Below, piece by piece: positions 57,928 to 64,000 of a stretch of 64,000 bases of DNA. Where the stretch lies: the NCBI GenBank assembly GCA_038501625.1, contig JAZAYU010000008.1, forward strand, positions 6,696,938 through 6,760,937, given 5' to 3'. Numbering within the stretch: the stretch's first letter is position 1; each line of letters starts with the position of its first letter. Under the pieces are notes generated by a model that did not search any database, was not told where the DNA came from, and worked only from the letters and a program-made list of their open reading frames with translations. A program made the translations under genes and the position numbers. Source of the DNA: Corbicula japonica (Eukaryota > Mollusca > Bivalvia > Venerida > Cyrenidae).

Positions 57928-60900
57928 TCACGAACGAGACAAAGCATCAGGAATAATGTTATCTTTCCCTCTGATGTGCCTAATGTCAAGATTGTATTCC
58001 TGTAGCATCAGGCTCCATCGCAGAAGGCGCTGATTCTTGCTCCTCATTTTGTTTAAGAAACTCAGAGGATTATGGTCAGTGAAGACAACAATTGGAGAAG
58101 TAGATGAAGATAAATATACTTCAAAATGTTGAATAGCAAGTACCAGAGCAAGACACTCTTTTTCAATTGTTGAATAATTTCTCTGTTGTTGATTGAACTT
58201 TTTTGAGAAATAACATACAGGATGATCTACTCCTTTGCTGTCTTCCTGTAGCAGAACAGAACCTGCCCCTACATCACTGGCATCAACAGCCAATTTGAAT
58301 GCTTTGTCAAAATCTGGGGCTAAGAGTACTGGTGCACTCTTGAGTATGGCTTTTAATTTGTCAAAAGCTATTTGACAGTCATCACTCCACACAAACCTTT
58401 TACCCTTTCTTAACAAATTTGTCAAAGGTTCTGCAATTGTGGAGAAATTTTGGCAAAATTTTCGGTAATAACCGGCCATACCAAGAAATCGCATCAGTTG
58501 TCTTTTCCCAATAGGTACAGGAAATTCAGAAATAGCTTTCACTTTTGCTTCAATTGGTCTAACTTGACCATGTCCTACGGTATGTCCTAAAAATGTCACA
58601 CAAGCATGGCAGAAATCACTCTTGGTGAGGTTGATGGTCAGCTTGGCTTCTGTCAGTCGGTCGAAGAAGTCCCTGATGAGTTGTAGATGGTCGTCCCACA
58701 GGTCTGCATGGATGATGGCATCATCGATGTACACATCACAACCTTCTAGACCAGAAATGACCATGTTCATGAGCCTTTGAAAGGTTGCAGGAGAATTCTT
58801 CATCCCAAACGGCATAACTTTATACTGGTAAAGTCCGTGTGGTGTCACAAAAGCAGAAATCTCTTTGGCTCTGTCAGTTAGTGGAACTTGCCAGAAGCCT
58901 TTTAAAAGGTCAATTTTTGTCACATATTTGGCATGTCCAACTTTATCTATACAGTCATCAATCCTTGGTATAGGAAACGAATCAGTTTTAGTCACAGCAT
59001 TCACTTTGCGAAAGTCTGTACACATTCTGTAGGTTTTGTCTGGTTTCGGCACAAGTATACACGGAGAACTCCAGTCACTTTGGCTTTTCTCAATTAAGTC
59101 ATTTTCAAGAAGATATTCCACCTCCTTTTGTAGATATTTTTGCTTTTCTGGATGCAAGCGATATGGATGCTGTTTTATAGGTGTACAGTCTTCAACGACG
59201 ACATCATGGAATATTTTGTCAGTCCTTGACGGAACATCCGGAAATAAATGTTTATACTCCAAGATGAGTGTCTTCAGTTCTTCCCTTTCTTCAGGCTCAA
59301 GATGCTGGAGTTTCTGGTCAAGGTTGTTCAGGATGTCGGAGTTGTTCAATTTCGCCGAACCAGGATCAGAGTTTTCAGTGTCTTTACTGTCCTTTTTTAC
59401 ATCATTGTGTGAAGTAGAATGCACTAAATTTACTGGTTTGAGAAGGTTATCTCTATCAAAATATGGTTTTAACATATTAACATGACATAATTGATTTTGT
59501 TTTCGCCTCCCAGGTGTATTGACAACATAATTCAAATCACTCAGTTTTTTCTCTACAGTGTAAGGTCCACAATATCTAGCTTGCAAAGGTTTTCCTGGGA
59601 CAGGCAACAATGCAAGAACCTTATCTCCAGGACTGAAGCATCTTTCAACTGCTTGTTCATCATACCTTGCTTTCATTTTGTTTTGACTTTGTTTGAGATT
59701 GCTTTTTGCAAGTTCACAAGCAGATGATAATTTTTGCCTAAAATTTGAGACATACTGAAGTAAATTCAATGGACTAGAGTCAGTTGAAAGAAACTTTTCT
59801 TTCATCAATTTGAGTGGTCCCCGAACAGTGTGACCGAACACCAATTCAAAGGGACTGAACCCTAGCGAGTCCTGAACAGATTCCCTGACTGCAAATAAAA
59901 GTAAATGTATGCCTTCATCCCAGTCTTTTTCAGAATCAAAGCAGTATGATCTGATCATATTCTTCAGAGTCTGGTGAAATCTTTCTAAAGCACCTTGACT
60001 TTCTGGGTGATAAGCAGATGACTTGTACTGCTTTATTCCCAACTCATACATCACTTGTTGGAATAGACCAGACATAAAATTTGACCCCTGATCTGATTGC
60101 ACAGACTTCGGAAGTCCAAAAAGAGTGAAAAATTTAGTCAAAGACTTGACAATAGATTTTGCTTTTATATTTCTTAAAGGTATTGCTTCAGGGAATCGTG
60201 TTGAGGAACACATAATTGTAAGCAAATACTCATTCCCAGACCTTGTCTTGGGCAAAGGACCTACACAGTCAATAATAATATGGCTGAATGGTTCAGCAAA
60301 GGCTGGAATAGGCTGTAATGGAGCTTTTGGAATTGTTTGATTTGGTTTACCAACCATTTGACATGTATGACATGACTTGCAAAATTTTGAGACATCACTT
60401 TTCAGGCCAGGCCAATAGAAATGATTGAGTATCTTCTGATAAGTCTTATTTACACCTAAGTGACCTGACATGGGCGTGTCATGAGCTAGACTCAGAATAT
60501 CTAAATGAAAAGACTTTGGAACAACTATCTGATGTTTTACAGCCCATTCATCATCAACAAGAACATCTGGCGGACGCCATTTTCTCATGAGAATACCATC
60601 TTTGGTATAGTAACATACAGGGTTTAATGAAGCTTCTTCTTCATTTACAGCCCTATCAAATAATTTTGAAATCTCAGGGTCTTTTAATTGTTCTGAGATA
60701 AGTTGTGACCTAGAATTTTGGTCATGATTTGTTTCAGAAATGAAATGACTTTCAGACGTAGAAACGTCTGTCTTGCTTTCAGGCAGACAAGAAGTAAGAG
60801 ATTGTTTAATCTCATTATCAAAACACTGACCTATGAAAGTGTCAGATAAGTCAAGGTCTGAATTGTCATTCTGAACGGCTTTCTTTGCCATAGCCCTAGT

Positions 60901-62763
60901 AACTGCACATGAAGGATAAAGATCAGGCATTTCCTGCTCAACTGGATCAATTGATTGATCTACTGAAGGAGTGTCAGTTACAATAGGATCTACCCTAACC
61001 TTGTCCCCTGCTAGGTCATTGCCTAGTAACAAATGAACACCTTTAAAAGGTAATGAAGATGTCAAGCCCACAAAAACTGTCCCAGTAACCAAATCTGATT
61101 TTAAATGGATATTATGGAGTGGAACATTTTTAAATCCACACTCTACACCCTGAATAAGGACACTTGTTCCTGAAGAGGAGTCTTCTGAAAAAGGCAGAAC
61201 ATCTGCTAAAATAAGAGATTGGGAAGCCCCTGTATCTCTTAAAATCTTAATAGGGGTAGGTGGGCATAAATCACCTAACAGTGAAACTGAACCTTCTGTT
61301 AAGAATGGCTCAAAAATCTCCATAGTAGAGTCAGACTTTGGCTCTTTGAACATAGAACTGTCATTTACTCTGACAAAAGAATTGGGTCTTGACCTTGAAG
61401 TAGTGAGCCCAGTCGGTTTGGCTGTCTCACGACGTTGTTGATTGCGTTTCAACCTGAAACATTCAGAAATAACATGTCCCGGTTTCTTGCAATAATTGCA
61501 AAGCTTTTCTGGCAAAGGGGACTGAGGTTTTGTGTCATTGGTTGGCTTTGATTTCGACACACTTGAACTATCAGGTGATCCAGAGTTTTCATTAGAATTC
61601 TGTGACCCTGATTTATCAAAAGAATTTGATGGTCCATATTTACCACCATAGTTTGGCTTAGAACTATCAAAACTGGACTTTGATTTATTTGAAAATATAT
61701 TCTTGTGAGTCAATGCATATTCATCTGCCAACTTTGCAGCTTCTTCTAAAGTGTCAACTTTGCGTTCATCTATGTGAGTTTTTATATCAGAGTGAATGCA
61801 GTTTTTGAATTCTTCTACTAGCATAAGTTGTCTCAGACGTTCATGATCTTTGTCAATTTTCTTAGATGTGCACCACCTATCAAATAATTTTTCCTTTTCT
61901 CTTGCAAATTCTACATGAGTTTGCCCAGATTCTCTCCGGCAGTTCCTAAAACGTTGCCTGTAAGATTCCGGAACAAGCTCATACGCCTTAAGAATCAATT
62001 CTTTAACTAACTCATAGTCAGAAGTCTGAGCAACAGACAGAGAATTGTATGTTTTAGCAGCTTTGCCAACAAGAACAGTTGATAAAAGCAAAGTCCACTG
62101 CCCTTTGTCAACTTTCAGTTTTTCAACAACTTTTTCAAATGAAACAAAATAGTCATCTACTGTCTTTTCTTGAAATGGTGGTATTGCTTTAAAATATTTT
62201 GTAACATCAGTGCGTGCGGCCTCGGACTGACGTGCTCTTTCTTGAATTTCGAATTCCTTTATATGCGAATCTCTTTCAGCTTTCTCTCTTTCAAATGCTA
62301 ACCTTTCTCTCTCTAATGAAAGTTCTTTTTCCTTTTGTTCTCTATTTAATGTTATCTTCTCTCTTTCTAATGCAATTTCTTGTTCTTTTTGTTCTCTCAA
62401 TAATGCCATTTCTTTTTCTTTTTGTTCTCTCAATAATGCCATTTCTTTTTCTTTTTGTTCTCTCAATAATGCCATTTCTAATTTTTTGTTTTCCAAATCA
62501 AATTGTAATTTTAATCTTAATTCATCTAACTTTGATTCATGTGAGGAGGATACTTCTTTTTTCAAAGCAAGATAAGACTCGTCTACTATTTCTTCATCAA
62601 TCAGAAAGTCAATCAAAATGTTCATAATTTCCTGCTTGCGCATAGAAGATTTAGCTTCAGCTAAACCATAATGTTTTGTAAGATTGAGCAAGTCAGTCTT
62701 TTTAGCCAATGCTAACATCTCCTGGGAGGGAGAACTCTCAAAAGCTTCTATTTCAAAACTCAT
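57928..62763 (-). CDS. Gmr1-like Gag-Pol polyprotein (1611 aa)
   Basis: The start ATG is at 62761-62763, about 100 bases past the primer site. Gag: an N-terminal SAP-like helical segment, then a coiled coil at about residues 75-180 with three repeats of EMALLREQKEK. A capsid segment at about 268-352 resembles SCAN domains (YRQRFRNCRRESGQ...LRQLMLVEEFKNCI). A CCHC knuckle lies at 422-435. Pol: protease DTGAS at 510. The integrase zinc finger is H761, H768, C795, C798, and its core is D832, D891, E927 (35 residues between the last two). A GPY/F-like module follows (CGPYTVEKKLSDLNYVVNTPG). RT comes next with YIDD at 1345-1348, then RNase H with the first Asp at 1494, ending RHIRGKDNIIPDALSRS. 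Integrase before RT is the reverse of normal Ty3/gypsy order. All catalytic residues I can locate are present. Gag and Pol share one frame, so Gag excess must arise by another means. Confidence 0.93.
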   Translation of the reverse strand: MSFEIEAFESSPSQEMLALAKKTDLLNLTKHYGLAEAKSSMRKQEIMNILIDFLIDEEIVDESYLALKKEVSSSHESKLDELRLKLQFDLENKKLEMALLREQKEKEMALLREQKEKEMALLREQKEQEIALEREKITLNREQKEKELSLERERLAFEREKAERDSHIKEFEIQERARQSEAARTDVTKYFKAIPPFQEKTVDDYFVSFEKVVEKLKVDKGQWTLLLSTVLVGKAAKTYNSLSVAQTSDYELVKELILKAYELVPESYRQRFRNCRRESGQTHVEFAREKEKLFDRWCTSKKIDKDHERLRQLMLVEEFKNCIHSDIKTHIDERKVDTLEEAAKLADEYALTHKNIFSNKSKSSFDSSKPNYGGKYGPSNSFDKSGSQNSNENSGSPDSSSVSKSKPTNDTKPQSPLPEKLCNYCKKPGHVISECFRLKRNQQRRETAKPTGLTTSRSRPNSFVRVNDSSMFKEPKSDSTMEIFEPFLTEGSVSLLGDLCPPTPIKILRDTGASQSLILADVLPFSEDSSSGTSVLIQGVECGFKNVPLHNIHLKSDLVTGTVFVGLTSSLPFKGVHLLLGNDLAGDKVRVDPIVTDTPSVDQSIDPVEQEMPDLYPSCAVTRAMAKKAVQNDNSDLDLSDTFIGQCFDNEIKQSLTSCLPESKTDVSTSESHFISETNHDQNSRSQLISEQLKDPEISKLFDRAVNEEEASLNPVCYYTKDGILMRKWRPPDVLVDDEWAVKHQIVVPKSFHLDILSLAHDTPMSGHLGVNKTYQKILNHFYWPGLKSDVSKFCKSCHTCQMVGKPNQTIPKAPLQPIPAFAEPFSHIIIDCVGPLPKTRSGNEYLLTIMCSSTRFPEAIPLRNIKAKSIVKSLTKFFTLFGLPKSVQSDQGSNFMSGLFQQVMYELGIKQYKSSAYHPESQGALERFHQTLKNMIRSYCFDSEKDWDEGIHLLLFAVRESVQDSLGFSPFELVFGHTVRGPLKLMKEKFLSTDSSPLNLLQYVSNFRQKLSSACELAKSNLKQSQNKMKARYDEQAVERCFSPGDKVLALLPVPGKPLQARYCGPYTVEKKLSDLNYVVNTPGRRKQNQLCHVNMLKPYFDRDNLLKPVNLVHSTSHNDVKKDSKDTENSDPGSAKLNNSDILNNLDQKLQHLEPEEREELKTLILEYKHLFPDVPSRTDKIFHDVVVEDCTPIKQHPYRLHPEKQKYLQKEVEYLLENDLIEKSQSDWSSPCILVPKPDKTYRMCTDFRKVNAVTKTDSFPIPRIDDCIDKVGHAKYVTKIDLLKGFWQVPLTDRAKEISAFVTPHGLYQYKVMPFGMKNSPATFQRLMNMVISGLEGCDVYIDDAIIHADLWDDHLQLIRDFFDRLTEAKLTINLTKSDFCHACVTFLGHTVGHGQVRPIEAKVKAISEFPVPIGKRQLMRFLGMAGYYRKFCQNFSTIAEPLTNLLRKGKRFVWSDDCQIAFDKLKAILKSAPVLLAPDFDKAFKLAVDASDVGAGSVLLQEDSKGVDHPVCYFSKKFNQQQRNYSTIEKECLALVLAIQHFEVYLSSSTSPIVVFTDHNPLSFLNKMRSKNQRLLRWSLMLQEYNLDIRHIRGKDNIIPDALSRS

Positions 62764-62864
62764 GATTACTTGCTGCTGACTACAAGAATTATGTATAAAT
62801 TTATAAGAAATACTTTCAAAGGGTTAAATACGACAATTAAATTTGTGTGAAAAAAAATGTTCAG

Positions 62865-62882
62865 ATCCCGGACGAGCCCCCA
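62865..62882 (-). promoter_or_regulatory. Primer binding site, tRNA-Pro
   Basis: On the element's strand TGGGGGCTCGTCCGGGAT is exactly complementary to the last 18 bases of animal tRNA-Pro including CCA. It starts five bases after the 5' LTR (spacer 62883-62887). Confidence 0.92.
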
Positions 62883-62887
62883 AATTC

Positions 62888-63549
62888 TGTTACGACCAGG
62901 TATTCGAACAGAATGATCACCAACAGCAAGTATTACAAAAATATATTTTATTAAACAAACAATAACAAACAAGTGAAATTTACAATACCTTATATAGCTA
63001 TATCTCCACACAATTTCAAAGTAAAATCCTAAATTGTCCACAGTTTGTTCAATATTTAAATGTTATAGTCCTCTGATCCTGAATTATCACTTTGAAATCA
63101 CTGTCCGAAAGTCCAGAAGTTCCAATATAGTAAGCCAAAATAATCACAACACGTTTGTTGAATAATCTTCTTTTAAAAGTTATAAACTTATTAATTATAT
63201 CCGTGAATGCCAACAAAAACAGCTTCAGATATCCGATTATATATATTACCAGAGAAGCTTCTAGAACCTTCAGACAATTTCTCCATCAAATATACTTCCA
63301 GAATATACCAACAAGTCTATATTTATCATGCTAAATGATTACATAAAGCATAGTGTTTTTCCATGTCTAAATATAGAACAGCTTACGGTACATGTATATT
63401 CTAGAACAATCTTGAAAAATCAATAATAGCAAACAGCATATATGTTTATATGCATATTGAAAAAACTTCCACAATGACTTAACCCTTTCCTAGCTACATA
63501 CTAGAAAGTTCTAGCAAGAGATCAAACATAATAGCATGTATGCATAACA
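62888..63549 (-). repeat. 5' LTR of the Gmr1-like element
   Basis: 662 bp copy matching 57089-57750. On the element's strand it supplies the promoter. TATATAAG lies at 62989-62996, AATAAA at 62947-62952, and the four-unit heat-shock motif at 63254-63271, with other units at 63296-63303, 63399-63416 and 63504-63516, upstream of the TATA motif. Confidence 0.95.
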
Positions 63550-63554
63550 GTCAG
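63550..63554 (+). repeat. Target site duplication GTCAG, right copy
   Basis: Direct partner of 57084-57088. Removing the element and one copy leaves the outer gypsy frame continuous. Confidence 0.95.
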
Positions 63555-64000
63555 ACACTCCTTATTCCTAAATCATTACAGCAAGAAATGATCAAACAGG
63601 TGCACACAGGTCACTTAGGAGTAATCAAAACCCTACAACGTGCTAAAGACTCGCTGTTCTGGCCCGGAATGCAAAATCAAATAACGGAGCATATTTTGCA
63701 ATGTCCCATTTGTCTCACGCACCGAGATTCGAATGCAAAAGAGCCTATGATCACCTCAGAATTCCCAGACAGACCATACCAAGTCTTGTCTACAGACCTA
63801 TTCTTTTTTGACGACAAGAACTACTTGCTCACTGTAGACCACTACTCAAGATTTTTTGAAATTGATTACCTTCCGGACACAAGAGCTATTACCGTAATAC
63901 GTAAATTACAGACACATTTCGCACGTTACGGCATTTGCGACATTCTCCATAGCGACAACGGGCCCCAATTTTCAAGCTCAGAGTTCGCTGATTTCGTACA
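63555..64000 (+). pseudogene. Outer Ty3/gypsy integrase, continuing off the window
   Basis: The frame resumes in phase with 57088. It shows the integrase zinc-binding segment (VHTGHLGVIKTLQRAK, then CPICLTH), the first core Asp in STDLFFFDD and the second in LHSDNGPQF. The catalytic Glu, C terminus and 3' LTR lie beyond 64000. No lesion is seen in this part. Confidence 0.88.

Larger units (their letters stand above)
57089..63549 (-). mobile_element. Intact Gmr1-like Ty3/gypsy LTR retrotransposon
   Basis: A complete 6461 bp element on the minus strand. It has two 662 bp LTRs (57089-57750, 62888-63549) that appear identical, TGTTA...TAACA ends, GTCAG target duplications, a tRNA-Pro primer site, a purine tract and one uninterrupted 1611-codon Gag-Pol frame. 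Identical LTRs and an open frame point to a recent insertion that may still be competent. The pol order PR-IN-RT-RH puts it with the Gmr1 group, which reversed the usual Ty3/gypsy order. It interrupts the integrase region of an older Ty3/gypsy element. Confidence 0.93.

Noticed and set aside
59036..59485. 149-codon plus-strand frame
   Set aside because: Antisense of the linker and RT start of the Gmr1-like Gag-Pol.
62214..62627. 137-codon plus-strand frame with hydrophobic repeats
   Set aside because: It is the antisense of the coiled-coil repeats of the Gmr1-like Gag.
57928..62763. Reversed pol order as an assembly artefact
   Set aside because: A single open frame of 1611 codons spans all domains, with LTRs, primer site and purine tract in the right places.

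Overview
The window looks like a piece of an AT-rich, repeat-dense invertebrate genome, most likely a bivalve mollusc. This is inferred from the kinds of repeats present: Penelope-like elements of the permuted Naiad type, CR1-like LINEs, short molluscan-style MITEs, and a hairpin-bounded tandem array resembling bivalve pearl/Helitron-associated repeats. I see no confident conventional host gene, no rRNA gene and no canonical tRNA gene. The only host-like candidate is a small spliced gene model around 23.9-25.0 kb with a possible upstream promoter at 20.4-20.6 kb.

Layout. 1-8 kb: quiet AT-rich DNA, a broken LINE 3' half on the minus strand (about 2.45-3.99 kb), one copy of a dispersed repeat and a Penelope-like 3' tail. 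8.4-14.5 kb: a pair of about 190 bp inverted terminal repeats encloses a 6.1 kb region with a decayed integrase-core transposase, a minisatellite, and a nested 751 bp inverted-repeat element carrying two tRNA-like sequences. 14.5-20 kb: several MITEs (a TTAA-flanked one, a palindromic one, a foldback family) and a LINE 3' end. 20-25 kb: CpG-bearing promoter-like DNA, a tRNA-derived SINE, a 310 bp tandem duplication, a hAT-like MITE and the candidate spliced gene. 26-37 kb: tandem Penelope-like tails, a pogo/Tigger-like MITE, a LINE with intact ORF1 and endonuclease but no RT core, a THAP-domain pseudogene, a 44 bp minisatellite and a near-perfect palindromic MITE.

37.4-41.1 kb holds a broken Naiad-type Penelope-like element (minus strand). 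43.7-47.4 kb holds a nearly complete CR1-like LINE broken by one stop and one frameshift, followed by a tandem array built from the same sequence as its own 5' end. 50.3-51.9 kb is a ten-copy, 156 bp tandem array bounded by hairpins.

53.9-64 kb is the most striking part. A Ty3/gypsy element (plus strand, two nonsense codons) has been split inside its integrase region by a very young, apparently intact LTR retrotransposon on the minus strand. The young element has two 662 bp LTRs that look identical, a 5 bp target duplication, a tRNA-Pro primer site, a purine tract and a single 1611-codon Gag-Pol frame. Its pol domains run protease-integrase-RT-RNase H, the order known from the Gmr1 group of Ty3/gypsy elements, and its capsid region resembles a SCAN domain. 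Its U3 contains clustered heat-shock-element motifs, suggesting stress-responsive transcription.
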